A program made the position numbers and the translations under genes. Source: Bog-473 sp963782415 (GTDB lineage: Bacteria; Actinomycetota; Acidimicrobiia; Acidimicrobiales; RAAP-2). From it: a stretch of 64,000 nt of DNA. The DNA lies in assembly GCA_963782415.1 (NCBI GenBank), contig CAWAJT010000008.1, positions 186,001-250,000 on the forward strand, written 5' to 3'. The notes under the pieces are model-generated. The model worked only from the letters and a program-made list of their open reading frames with translations. It did not search any database and was not told the DNA's origin. Positions within the stretch are counted from its first letter, which is position 1. Every line of letters begins with the position of its first letter. Shown piece after piece: positions 16,813-27,271 of this stretch.

Positions 16813-17997
16813 ATGGCCGAGGCCGTCATCATCGCCGGGGCTCGGACCCCGATCGGGAAACTGTCGGGTGCGCTGGCCGGATTCACGGCCATGGAGCTGG
16901 GTGGGTTCGCCATCGCCGAGGCGCTGTCGCGCGCCGGCGTGTCCCCCGAGCAGGTGGACTACGTCCTCATGGGCCAGGTCATCCTGGCCGGGCAGGGCCA
17001 GATCACCGCCCGCCAGGCCGCGGTCAACGGTGGGATCCCCATGTCGGTCCCCGCCAACACCATCAACAAGGTGTGCCTCTCGGGGCTCAACGCCCTCTAC
17101 CTCGCCGACCAGATGATCCGGGCGGGTGACGCCGACATCGTCGTCGCCGGTGGCATGGAGTCGATGACGCAGGCGCCGTACCTCTTGCCCGGCGCCCGCG
17201 CCGGCTACCGCCTCGGCGACGGCAAGGTCATCGACTCCATGATGTACGACGGGCTCACTGACTCCTTCGACCACATCGCCATGGGCCTCTCGACCGAGCA
17301 GCACAACGCCAAGGTCGGTGTGTCGCGCGAACGCCAGGACGCCTTCGCTGCGGCGAGCCACGAGAAGGCCGCCGCCGCGACGAAGGAGGGTCGCCTGGCC
17401 GAGGAGATCGTCCCGGTGCAGGTGCCCCAGCGCAAAGGCGACCCGCTGCTGGTCGACACCGACGAGGGCGTGCGGCCGGGTACCACGGCCGAATCCCTGG
17501 GCGCGCTGAAGCCTGCGTTCGACAAGAACGGCACCATCACGGCGGGCAACGCGTCACAGATCTCCGACGGCGGATGCGCCCTTGTGGTCATGTCGGCGGC
17601 CAAGGCGAAGGAGCTCGGCCTGACTCCGCTCGGCCAGATCGTGGGCTACGGCATGGTGGCCGGGCCGGACAACTCGCTCCTGACCCAGCCGTCACGGGCA
17701 ATCGTCAAGGCGGCCGGCAAGGCCGGCGTGGACCTCGGCGCCATCGACCTCTTCGAGATCAACGAGGCCTTCGCCGCCGTCGGCCTCGCCTCGGGGGACG
17801 AGCTCGGCATTGACGAGGACAAGGTCAACGTCAATGGAGGTGCCATTGCGCTCGGTCACCCCGTGGGCATGTCGGGCGCCCGGGTTGCCCTCACGGCCCT
17901 GCTCGAGCTGCGCCGCCGGGGTGCGTCCACCGCAGCCGTGGCGCTGTGCGGTGGCGGCGGCCAGGGCGACGCCGCCATCCTCCGCTCGCTGGCGTAG
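16813..17997 (+). CDS. Acetyl-CoA C-acetyltransferase (thiolase)
   Basis: Condenses two acetyl-CoA to acetoacetyl-CoA (or the reverse), the entry step of the ethylmalonyl-CoA and polyhydroxybutyrate routes. The 394-residue protein has all thiolase landmarks: acylated Cys in NKVCLSG, NEAFA, GGAIALGHPVGMSGAR and the second catalytic Cys in ALCGGGGQG. I chose ATG 16813, whose translation starts AEAVIIAGARTP as family members do; the frame is open further up to 16750 but that part lies in the promoter region. Together with ccr on the other strand and hbd at 22164 it supplies the first half of the pathway. Exact substrate range (PhaA/AtoB versus a longer-chain thiolase) cannot be fixed, but the genetic context favours acetoacetyl-CoA synthesis. 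Confidence 0.93.
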   Translation: MAEAVIIAGARTPIGKLSGALAGFTAMELGGFAIAEALSRAGVSPEQVDYVLMGQVILAGQGQITARQAAVNGGIPMSVPANTINKVCLSGLNALYLADQMIRAGDADIVVAGGMESMTQAPYLLPGARAGYRLGDGKVIDSMMYDGLTDSFDHIAMGLSTEQHNAKVGVSRERQDAFAAASHEKAAAATKEGRLAEEIVPVQVPQRKGDPLLVDTDEGVRPGTTAESLGALKPAFDKNGTITAGNASQISDGGCALVVMSAAKAKELGLTPLGQIVGYGMVAGPDNSLLTQPSRAIVKAAGKAGVDLGAIDLFEINEAFAAVGLASGDELGIDEDKVNVNGGAIALGHPVGMSGARVALTALLELRRRGASTAAVALCGGGGQGDAAILRSLA

Positions 17998-18031
17998 GAG
18001 CGGCACCGCCCCGGGTACGACCGGGACGCCC

Positions 18032-18598
18032 CTAGTACGGCGGGCCCATGATGGCGACGAGCGTCGCCGTCCCCTCGGCCACGTCGGCCCAGCGGTCGAC
18101 CGCGAACGAGTACACGCCCAGCGCGCAGGTGGGGAAGCCATGGCGCTGGGCGCTCGAGCGACCTTTCTTGTCGCGGGCCGACAGCAGGCCGTGCGAGAGG
18201 GAGTGGGCCGTCGGGTTGTGGCCCACCACCATGGCGGCGTCGACGTCGTCGGGCAGGGCACGTAGGAAGGCGAGCACCTCCCCGGGCTCGGCTCCATAGA
18301 GGGCCTCGTCCGTGCGGCGCACCGGGGGATCGGCCACCTTGGCCAGGACGAGCTCCGCCGTCGCGGTCGTGCGCGCCGCGGGCGACACCAGCGCGACCTG
18401 CGGTCGCGGAACGCTCTCGAGCACCGGACCGAGCCCATTGCCCGCACCGGCGAAGAGTCGCCCCAGCGCGGTGGCGTCGCGCCGCCCTCTCGGTGCGAGC
18501 ACGCGGTCGAAGTCGGTGCCCCCGGGGGGAGGGTCGGTCACCGTTTTGGCGTGGCGCAGCAGCCACAGCGTGCGTCCGCGTGGCGTCGACGTTGCCAT
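18032..18598 (-). CDS. Histidine phosphatase family protein (SixA-like)
   Basis: A 188-residue phosphatase with the phosphohistidine motif LRHAK near the N-terminus, the SPAARTTATAE segment and the second catalytic histidine in VVGHNPT. SixA-type members remove phosphate from histidine residues of phosphotransfer proteins or from small molecules; the actual substrate here is unknown. Its ATG shares one base with the aspartokinase stop (TGATG), so the two are co-transcribed. It converges on the thiolase gene with a 34-base gap. Confidence 0.85.
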   Translation of the reverse strand: MATSTPRGRTLWLLRHAKTVTDPPPGGTDFDRVLAPRGRRDATALGRLFAGAGNGLGPVLESVPRPQVALVSPAARTTATAELVLAKVADPPVRRTDEALYGAEPGEVLAFLRALPDDVDAAMVVGHNPTAHSLSHGLLSARDKKGRSSAQRHGFPTCALGVYSFAVDRWADVAEGTATLVAIMGPPY

Positions 18599-19809
18599 CA
18601 GCCCAGGGCGAAGGCGGCGTGCAGAGTGCGGACCGCCCGCTCGACGTCGGCTTCGGCAACGATGCACGAGGTCCGGATGGTCGAGGTCGAGATCATGTCG
18701 ATGTTGATCTTCTCGTTGGCCAACGTCTCGAACATGGTGGCGGCGATCCCGGGGTGCGACTTCATGCCCACGCCGACCAGCGAGACGCGGGCGACATCGG
18801 GGTCGGCGGCCACGCCCGACGCCCCCAGTTCGGCGGCATGGTCCTGCGAAGTCTGCACCGCGACGGGTAGATCCGCATTGGGAACGGTGAACGAAATGTC
18901 GGTCGTCCCGTGGGCGGACGTGTTCTGCACAATCATGTCGACGTTGATCGACTTGTCGGCCAGCGCCCGGAAGAGCCGCGCCGCCACGCCGGGACGATCC
19001 GGGACCCCGCTCACGGTGACCTTGGCCTCCGAGGTGTCGTGGGTCACTGCGGTGACGACGGCGTCTTCCATACCTGCATCCTCCTCGACGACCCAGGTGC
19101 CCGGCTCCCAGGTGAAGCTGCTCCGGACGTGCAGCGGGACAGTGTGGTTCCGGGCGAACTCGACGGCGCGCAGCATCAGGACCCGTCCTCCGGTCGCTGC
19201 CATTTCGAGCATCTCCTCGAACGAGATGCGGTTGATCCGATGTGCCTCGGGCACAATGCGGGGATCCGCGGTGAAGACCCCGGTGACGTCGGTGTAGATC
19301 TCGCAGACGTCCGCGTCCAGGACGGCGGCGAGGGCGACGGCGGTGGCGTCGGAACCGCCACGGCCGAGGGTGGTGATTTCGCGGGTCTCGGACACACCTT
19401 GGAACCCGGCCACCACCGGCACCTTGCCCGCGGCGAGAGCCTCACGCAGGCGGTCGCCCTTGACCTCCTTGATCTTGGCCCGGGTGTGATCGTCGTCGGT
19501 GATGATGCCGACCTGGCTCCCGGTGAAGGAGGCGGCATCGACCCCGAGGTCGGCCAGGGCCATGACGAGGAGCGACATGGACACGCGTTCGCCGGTGCTC
19601 ACGAGCATGTCGTACTCGCGCGGAGGTTGGCTGGCGCTGACGGAATTGGCCAGGTGAATGAGATCGTCGGTCGTCTTGCCCATGGCGCTGACGACCGCCA
19701 CGACCTCCGAGCCCTGCCGGCGCGTGCGGGCGATGTGGTCTGCCACGGCGCGGATCCGGTCGGCGTCGCCGACCGAGGTGCCCCCGAATTTCTGGACGAC
19801 GAGCGGCAT
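18598..19809 (-). CDS. lysC: Aspartate kinase (alpha subunit, with internal beta-subunit start)
   Basis: Phosphorylates aspartate, the first step towards lysine, threonine, methionine and diaminopimelate. The 403-residue protein has KFGGTSV at the N-terminus, STGERVS, and two ACT regulatory domains in the last 160 residues (EAKVTVSGVPDRPGVAA and VSLVGVGMKSHPGIAATMF). An internal ATG at 19071 begins the segment MEDAVVTAV, matching the start of the separately translated beta subunit of Corynebacterium and Bacillus enzymes, so an alpha2beta2 enzyme made from overlapping frames is likely. Feedback control by lysine and threonine is expected from the family. No asd follows; a SixA-like gene does instead. 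Confidence 0.94.
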   Translation of the reverse strand: MPLVVQKFGGTSVGDADRIRAVADHIARTRRQGSEVVAVVSAMGKTTDDLIHLANSVSASQPPREYDMLVSTGERVSMSLLVMALADLGVDAASFTGSQVGIITDDDHTRAKIKEVKGDRLREALAAGKVPVVAGFQGVSETREITTLGRGGSDATAVALAAVLDADVCEIYTDVTGVFTADPRIVPEAHRINRISFEEMLEMAATGGRVLMLRAVEFARNHTVPLHVRSSFTWEPGTWVVEEDAGMEDAVVTAVTHDTSEAKVTVSGVPDRPGVAARLFRALADKSINVDMIVQNTSAHGTTDISFTVPNADLPVAVQTSQDHAAELGASGVAADPDVARVSLVGVGMKSHPGIAATMFETLANEKINIDMISTSTIRTSCIVAEADVERAVRTLHAAFALG

Positions 19810-19934
19810 CCGGACGAGGCTACAGACTGCGGGCCGGCCCGACGGCGTCCGCGCCGCCCCGGTTGCTCCTCCGCCGTCCCGAGCCGAGGAGGGCGATCCG
19901 ATGTGGACCCCGGGATTGGGTAGGGTCTCGGGCC

Positions 19935-20771
19935 GTGCCCAGCGACAAGCGAGCCCGCCAGCGCGCGGCCAGAGAGGCGCGGCTGGCCGCGGAGGCCCAG
20001 AGGCTCAAGCGTCGCAAGCAGATCCGTAACGCCATCATCGGCGTGGTCATCGTCGGGGTGATCGTCGGGATCGTGTTCCTGGTCTCCGGGGGGAACAACC
20101 CCCCCGTGGCCTCGGATTCGAAGGTGGGGTCGACGACCACGACGGCCGCCGCCAAGGGCAGCAATGCAGCGCTGCAGGCGAAGGCCAACGAGGTGGCGGT
20201 CAAGGCAGGGTGCCCGGCCAGCCCCAAGACGACGGTGAACACCCAGAAGTACGCGTCGGCGCCTGCCATGGCGATCGACACGTCGAAGACCTATACCGCG
20301 ACCGTCGTGACGACGGCCGGCACGTTCGACATCGCTCTCGATGCCAAAACGGCGCCGACCACCGTCAACAACTTCGTGTTCTTGGCGAACAAGGGTTACT
20401 ACCACTGCGTGATCTTCCACCGGGTCATTCCGCAGTTCATGGATCAGACCGGTGATCCGACCGGCACGGGACAGGGTGGTCCGGGCTACACGATCAAGGA
20501 CGAGAATCCGCCCAAGGCGGCCAACGCCGCGCAGCAGTACCCGCTCGGTTCGGTGGCCATGGCCAACACCGGGCAGCCCAACTCGGGCGGGAGCCAGTTC
20601 TTCATCGTCGCTGGTCCGCAGGGCGAATCGCTCCCGAATTCGTACGCCCTCTTCGGATCTGTCACTTCGGGTATGGATGTTGTCACGACCATCAACCAAC
20701 AGGGTTCCGCCCAGGGCGTGCCTCCCGACGTCACCCAGCGCATCCTCTCTGTCACTATCCACGAAAGTTAA
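19935..20771 (+). CDS. Membrane-anchored cyclophilin-type peptidyl-prolyl isomerase
   Basis: A 278-residue protein: a basic, Ala/Arg-rich cytoplasmic N-terminus (1-32), one transmembrane helix (about 33-51), a Thr/Ala/Ser linker and an extracytoplasmic cyclophilin domain with FHRVIPQFM, TGDPTGTG and GGSQFFIV. It probably assists folding of exported proteins outside the membrane. GTG at 19935 was chosen because translation from it gives this topology; an open frame continues upstream to 19863. A second cyclophilin without an anchor follows 12 bases downstream. It is divergent from lysC (125-base gap). Confidence 0.9.
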   Translation: MPSDKRARQRAAREARLAAEAQRLKRRKQIRNAIIGVVIVGVIVGIVFLVSGGNNPPVASDSKVGSTTTTAAAKGSNAALQAKANEVAVKAGCPASPKTTVNTQKYASAPAMAIDTSKTYTATVVTTAGTFDIALDAKTAPTTVNNFVFLANKGYYHCVIFHRVIPQFMDQTGDPTGTGQGGPGYTIKDENPPKAANAAQQYPLGSVAMANTGQPNSGGSQFFIVAGPQGESLPNSYALFGSVTSGMDVVTTINQQGSAQGVPPDVTQRILSVTIHES

Positions 20772-20783
20772 GGACGTCACACC

Positions 20784-21341
20784 ATGGCCACTCCCACCGC
20801 ACCCGCCGTCGACGGGTCGAGCCCGCAACAGCGCAAGTTCGACGAAGAGCCCCCCATGCTCATCGACACCGACAAGCGGTACGTGGCGACCATGGTCACC
20901 TCGCACGGCACGATGGTGATCGCGCTCGATCCGCTGGCCGCGCCGAAGACGGTCAACAGCTTCGTGTTCCTCGCCCGCTACCACTACTACGACGGCATCG
21001 TGTTCCACCGCATCATCCCGGGCTTCGTGCTCCAGGGCGGCGATCCCACCGGATCGGGCTCGGGCGGTCCCGGCTACCGGTTCGATGACGAACTGCCGCC
21101 CGAAGGCCGCTACAAGGTCGGCTCGCTGGCGATGGCCAACGCCGGTCCCAACACCAACGGCAGCCAGTTCTTCGTGATCAGCGGTCCCGACGGCGTACGC
21201 CTGCCGCCGCTGTACTCGCACTTCGGCGAGGTCGTGAGCGGACTCGACGTCGTGGAGAAGATCGACGGCGTCGGGAGCCGCTCGGGCGCGCCGACAGAGC
21301 GCGTCGTGATCGAGAGCGTCACCATTGAGGAGAAGGACTAA
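20784..21341 (+). CDS. Cytoplasmic cyclophilin-type peptidyl-prolyl isomerase
   Basis: A 185-residue cyclophilin (cis-trans isomerisation of Xaa-Pro bonds) with no signal peptide or membrane helix. The active-site segments FHRIIPGFVLQGGDPTG and NGSQFFVI are intact, including the catalytic arginine. It sits 12 bases after the membrane-anchored paralogue and is surely in the same transcript, giving one enzyme on each side of the membrane. ATG 20784 is the natural start; a later ATG would remove a non-conserved leader of about 24 residues. Confidence 0.92.
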   Translation: MATPTAPAVDGSSPQQRKFDEEPPMLIDTDKRYVATMVTSHGTMVIALDPLAAPKTVNSFVFLARYHYYDGIVFHRIIPGFVLQGGDPTGSGSGGPGYRFDDELPPEGRYKVGSLAMANAGPNTNGSQFFVISGPDGVRLPPLYSHFGEVVSGLDVVEKIDGVGSRSGAPTERVVIESVTIEEKD

Positions 21342-21378
21342 CCGGAACGAGCCGGCACGCGCCGCCGGTTGACCCTTC

Positions 21379-21401
21379 ACGCCGGCCGCGTTCTCCGGCG
21401 T
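21379..21401. terminator. Hairpin between convergent genes
   Basis: ACGCCGG (21379-21385) and CCGGCGT (21395-21401) form a perfect 7-bp stem with a 9-base loop in the 61-base gap between the cyclophilin gene and the convergent S51-like gene. It could terminate both transcripts, although neither side has a clear U-tract. Confidence 0.45.
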
Positions 21402-21402
21402 C

Positions 21403-22088
21403 TCAGCTCTCGAGCGCGCCCAGCCCCTCGGTCAGGAGGCCGCCCACGAACACGGCCGGTGTCCCCGCGCCTTCGGCGCGCCAGGCACCCGATGCATCCC
21501 GGATGAGCGCGGTCCGCGCCGGGAGGGCGACGACGGGCAGCGCCGCCGGCGCCATGGCCACCGTCCGCTCGAGCTTCTGTCCGTGGGCGTCGTCGTGCTG
21601 GTCGCGAAGTGCGGCACGACCGTGAGGTTGCCGACGAGGCCGAGGCCGAGCGTGAGCGCGCCGCCACGGGGGTCGGCCATCGGATCGGTCAGCACCATGG
21701 CCCCCGCACCGGCGCCGGCGACGACGGCACCACCGGCGAAGGCCGCCAGGAGTGCGTCGAAGACGGCCGACCGCTTGAGGACCGCCCGCAGGTGCAGCGG
21801 CGAGCCGCCCGAGAGGTAGATGAAACGGGCACCGGCCAGGGCAGCCGCCATCCCGGCGTCCTCGGAGGAGGCCCGGTCCACCACCATGAGCCCCTCGACC
21901 CGTGCGCCGAGCGGCTCGAACCATTCGGCCGCCTGCAGCACGACCCGCTCGGGGTGCTGGTACGCGGCCGCCGTCGGCAGGACTACCACCTCGGTCCCGC
22001 CCGACGCCGCCAGGAGGGAGGTGTCGAACGTACAGCCCTCAGTCCATTCGTCACCCCCGACCAGGGCCAGCGTGCCGGACGTGTCCAT
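21403..22088 (-). CDS. Peptidase S51 / cyanophycinase-like protein, with a frameshift and a replaced nucleophile
   Basis: A Type 1 glutamine-amidotransferase-like fold of the S51 peptidase group. The N-terminal part reads LALVGGDEW, IYLSGGSPLHL and VVAGAGAGAMVLTD. In active S51 enzymes the last motif is G-S/T-S-A-G-A with a nucleophilic serine; here glycine stands at that position, so peptidase activity is doubtful. The frame breaks near 21600: the first part runs from the ATG at 22088 to VPHFAT, and the remainder (HDDAHGQKLERT, ending GLLTEGLGALES) is in another frame. One missing base would restore it. It could be a decaying gene or a sequence error in a non-catalytic homologue. Confidence 0.65.
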
Positions 22089-22137
22089 GGCGCCACTCTT
22101 GCACGCCCCGGCACCCTCTCCCGCTTCGACGCCTGTG

Positions 22138-22154
22138 GTTACTGACCGGTAAAC
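22138..22154. promoter_or_regulatory. Candidate operator, copy 2 (upstream of hbd)
   Basis: A 17-base sequence starting GTTACTGACC and ending GGTAAAC, 9 bases before the hbd ATG, matching the copy at 16767-16783 at 14 of 17 positions. TTAC and GTAA form a dyad around TGACCG. So close to the start codon, a bound protein would block transcription initiation or early elongation. Confidence 0.45.
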
Positions 22155-22163
22155 TCGTCGCCC

Positions 22164-23018
22164 ATGTCGATCACACGGGTGGGAATCATCGGTTCGGGCA
22201 TCATGGGCGCCGGCATCGCGGAGGTGGCGGCCGCCACCGGTCACGAGGTCGTGCTGCGCAGCCGGAGCACTGCGGGCGCCGAGGCCATGGTGGCCGGACT
22301 GGGTCGCTCGCTGGCCAAGCAGGTCGAGAAGGGTAAGCGCACGGAGCAGGAGGCGGCCGAGATCTCGGGCCGCGTCCGGGCCACCACGCACCTGGGCGAG
22401 CTGGTCGACGTCGACCTCGTGCTCGAGTCGGTTGTGGAGGACCTCGGTGTGAAAAAGGCGCTCTTTGCCGAGCTCGACACCATCTGCAAGCCCGAGACGA
22501 TCCTGGCGACCAACACCTCGACGCTCCCGGTGGTCGAGATGGCGATGGCGACGTCCCGCGCCGACCTGGTGTGCGGCATCCACTTCTTCAATCCGGCCCC
22601 CGCCATGTCCCTCGTCGAGGTCGTGCGGCCCATCACGGCCAGCGACGCCACCATGGCGGCCGCGCTGGCCTTCGCCGACGCCTGCGGCAAGGATCCGGTC
22701 GAGGTCAAGGACCAGGCCGGCTTCATCGTCAACGCGCTGCTGTTCCCCTACCTCAACAACGCGGTGCGCCTTCTCGAGCAAGGCGTGGCGACCAAGGAGG
22801 GCATTGACTCCGCCATGAAAGGGGGCTGCGGGTTCCCCATGGGGCCCTTCGCCCTGCTCGACCTCGTCGGCCTCGACACCTCGCTCGCCATTCTCGACGC
22901 GCTCTACGAGGAGTACCGCGACCCCAACTACGCGGCGGTGCCGCTACTCCGCCGGCTCGTCACGTCCGGGCAGCTCGGCCGCAAGACCAAAAAGGGCTTC
23001 TACGACTACAACCGCTAG
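22164..23018 (+). CDS. hbd: 3-hydroxybutyryl-CoA dehydrogenase
   Basis: NAD(P)-dependent oxidoreductase of 284 residues interconverting acetoacetyl-CoA and (S)-3-hydroxybutyryl-CoA. The Rossmann motif GIIGSGIMGAGIAE is at the N-terminus; the catalytic histidine is in GIHFFNPAPAM and the serine/asparagine segment is in NTSTLPV. It ends in the typical GRKTKKGFYDY. Length fits the short, single-function class without an enoyl-CoA hydratase domain. It follows the candidate operator shared with the thiolase/ccr region and lies 67 bases upstream of ecm, consistent with a role in the ethylmalonyl-CoA route. A paralogue acting in fatty acid oxidation is an alternative. Confidence 0.93.
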   Translation: MSITRVGIIGSGIMGAGIAEVAAATGHEVVLRSRSTAGAEAMVAGLGRSLAKQVEKGKRTEQEAAEISGRVRATTHLGELVDVDLVLESVVEDLGVKKALFAELDTICKPETILATNTSTLPVVEMAMATSRADLVCGIHFFNPAPAMSLVEVVRPITASDATMAAALAFADACGKDPVEVKDQAGFIVNALLFPYLNNAVRLLEQGVATKEGIDSAMKGGCGFPMGPFALLDLVGLDTSLAILDALYEEYRDPNYAAVPLLRRLVTSGQLGRKTKKGFYDYNR

Positions 23019-23085
23019 TTGCGCTCGCGGGCAGAGAACCCGGGCACAATGGTGCTGCGCCCCACCCGTCCTGGAGGTGATGTGA

Positions 23086-25083
<1,998 letters not shown>

Positions 25084-25329
25084 GCCGGGCCATCTGACGC
25101 CAGGTCACGGCGACGGCGCCCAGCTCAATGGCCCGCACGCGCAGGGCTTCGGGCACGTCGTAGTGGTTCAGCGCCGCCGAGCGCCGGTGACGTTGGTAGC
25201 CCCGGGGCGGAATGCCGAGCGCAGCCGCCATGGTGTGGAGCTCGTCGGGATCGTCTGCCAACAGGTGCGACCAGCGGTCGGTGCGTTCCCGCACCGTCGC
25301 CCGCTGGCGCCAGTCGTCGACGTAGACGG

Positions 25330-25548
25330 TCAGCGGCGTGCCCAGGGCCGATCGCGACGCAGTGACACCGGCTTGCTCCACCACCGGCCGCTGAAGCGCC
25401 ACGACTCGTGCACCGGGTTGTGCTCGTCGGTGGGGGCCGGGCGCGGCCAGGCCAGCTGCACGGCGGCGGTGATGGCGGCCAGCACCGCCGGATCGGGCGC
25501 TGGGCGCGCCAACAGGGCGAGCTGGTCCTCGTCGACAGGCAGTGTCAC
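25330..25548 (-). CDS. accE: Acyl-CoA carboxylase epsilon subunit
   Basis: A 72-residue protein resembling the small epsilon subunits that bind and stabilise actinobacterial acyl-CoA carboxylase complexes: a segment DPAVLAAITAAVQLAW, a variable middle, and a C-terminal W-containing stretch WRFSGRWW...RRDRPW. The GTG start overlaps the accD stop (GTGA), the arrangement seen for accD5-accE5 in mycobacteria. It supports the beta subunit being a propionyl/acyl-CoA carboxylase rather than a decarboxylase. Confidence 0.8.
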   Translation of the reverse strand: MTLPVDEDQLALLARPAPDPAVLAAITAAVQLAWPRPAPTDEHNPVHESWRFSGRWWSKPVSLRRDRPWARR

Positions 25549-27101
25549 AGGGGTACGTTGCCGTGCTTGCGCCGCGGCAACTCTTCGCGCTTGGAGGCGA
25601 GGATGTCGAGGCTGCGGCAGATGACGGCGCGGGTATCGGCCGGCGAAATGACGTCGTCGATGTAGCCGCGCTCTGCCGCGATGTACGGGTTGGCGTAGCG
25701 CTCGGTGTACTCGTCGATCAGCTCAGCCCGGCGCCGGGACGGGTCGGCCGCCTCGGCCAGCTCGCGCCGATACACGATCTCGACGGCGCCGTTCGGGCCC
25801 ATGACGGCGAGCTCGGCCGATGGCCAGGCGAAGGCGAGGTCGGCGCCGATCGACTTGGAGTTCATGACGACATAGGCGCCGCCATAGGCCTTGCGCGTGA
25901 TGATCTGGATGCGCGGCACGGTCGATTCGCAGTAGGCGTACAGCAGCTTGGCGCCGTGGCGGATGATGCCGCCGTACTCCTGGTCGGTCCCGGGCATGAA
26001 GCCGGGTACGTCGACGAACGTGAGGAGCGGGATGTTGAACGCGTCGCAGGTCCGCACGAAGCGCGACGCCTTCTCGGATGAATCGATGTCGAGCACGCCG
26101 GCCAGCACGGCCGGCTGGTTACCGACGATCCCCACGGCGCGGCCGTTCATCCGGGCGAAGCCGCATGTGATCGACATGGCCCAGTGGCGGTGCACCTCCA
26201 AGTAGTCGCCGTCGTCGACGACGGCGGTGATGATGCGCTTCATGTCGTAGGGCTGGTTGGGCGACGTCGGGAGGAAATCGATCAGCTCGGTGACGGTGCG
26301 GTCGGGCTCGTCGCCACTCAGCTCGACCGGCGGCTCCTCCAGGTTGTTCGAGGGGAGGAAGGAGAGCAGATGGCGCACGTCGTCGAGGCAGGCCTTCTCG
26401 TCCGGTGCGACGAAGGTGGCAACGCCCGACTTGGTGGCGTGGCTCATGGCGCCGCCGAGCTCTTCGAGTGTCACGTCCTCGCCCGTGACCGTCTTCACGA
26501 CGTCGGGCCCAGTGATGAACATGTGGGACGTGCCCTGGACCATGAAGATGAAGTCGGTCATGGCGGGTGAGTAGACCGCGCCACCGGCGCAGGGCCCCAG
26601 GATCACGCTGATCTGGGGGATGACCCCCGAGGCGGTGACGTTGCGGTGGAAGATCCCGCCGTAGGAGTGCAGGGACACGACGCCTTCTTGAATCCGCGCC
26701 CCGGCCCCGTCGTTCAGACCGATCATGGGCACCCCGGTGGAGGCGGCCAGGTCCATCACCTTGTGGATCTTCTCGGCGAAGACCTCGCCGAGCGCGCCCC
26801 CGTACACGGTGAAGTCCTGGCTGAAGAGGCAGACCCGCCTCCCGTCGATGGTGCCGAATCCGGTCACCACGCCGTCGGTGTAGGGCCGGCTGTCCTCGAG
26901 GCCCATGCCGTGGGCACGGTGCCGGGCCAGCATGTCGAGCTCCTGGAAGGAGCCCTCGTCGAGGAGGTACGCAATCCGCTCCCTGGCGGTCAGCTTTCCC
27001 TTGGCGTGGTGGCGCTCGACTGCTCGCTCGCTTCCCGCATGGAGGGCTTCGTTCTTGCGTTCGGCCAGGTCGGCCAGGCGCTCGGCCATGGAGTGTTCCA
27101 T
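25545..27101 (-). CDS. accD: Acyl-CoA (propionyl-CoA) carboxylase beta subunit
   Basis: The 518-residue carboxyltransferase subunit transfers CO2 from biotin to propionyl-CoA (giving methylmalonyl-CoA) or acetyl-CoA. Visible family signatures include the N-terminal KLTARERI, LNDGAGARIQEGV, GPCAGGAVYSPA, VDVPGFMPG, AYGGAYVVMNSK and the end RKHGNVPL. ATG 27101 or 27089 is the likely start; an open frame extends beyond but is not conserved. The biotin-carrying alpha subunit is elsewhere. Its likely product methylmalonyl-CoA can be epimerised by Mce. First gene of an accD-accE-DUF4031 operon. Confidence 0.92.
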   Translation of the reverse strand: MEHSMAERLADLAERKNEALHAGSERAVERHHAKGKLTARERIAYLLDEGSFQELDMLARHRAHGMGLEDSRPYTDGVVTGFGTIDGRRVCLFSQDFTVYGGALGEVFAEKIHKVMDLAASTGVPMIGLNDGAGARIQEGVVSLHSYGGIFHRNVTASGVIPQISVILGPCAGGAVYSPAMTDFIFMVQGTSHMFITGPDVVKTVTGEDVTLEELGGAMSHATKSGVATFVAPDEKACLDDVRHLLSFLPSNNLEEPPVELSGDEPDRTVTELIDFLPTSPNQPYDMKRIITAVVDDGDYLEVHRHWAMSITCGFARMNGRAVGIVGNQPAVLAGVLDIDSSEKASRFVRTCDAFNIPLLTFVDVPGFMPGTDQEYGGIIRHGAKLLYAYCESTVPRIQIITRKAYGGAYVVMNSKSIGADLAFAWPSAELAVMGPNGAVEIVYRRELAEAADPSRRRAELIDEYTERYANPYIAAERGYIDDVISPADTRAVICRSLDILASKREELPRRKHGNVPL

Positions 27102-27271
27102 GCGGGTGAGGCTAACGCTCCCAAGGTGCCGCCAGAAATTGGAACCGTAGACTCGAAACTGGAAGCCGTTCTCATTCCGATCACCAAAACATGGTCTGAC
27201 CAGGAGAAAAAGATCGAGGTCCGGGAACGAGAGCTCGGGGGGCCGGCTCGAGTGCACTGGGGGGAGACGAA

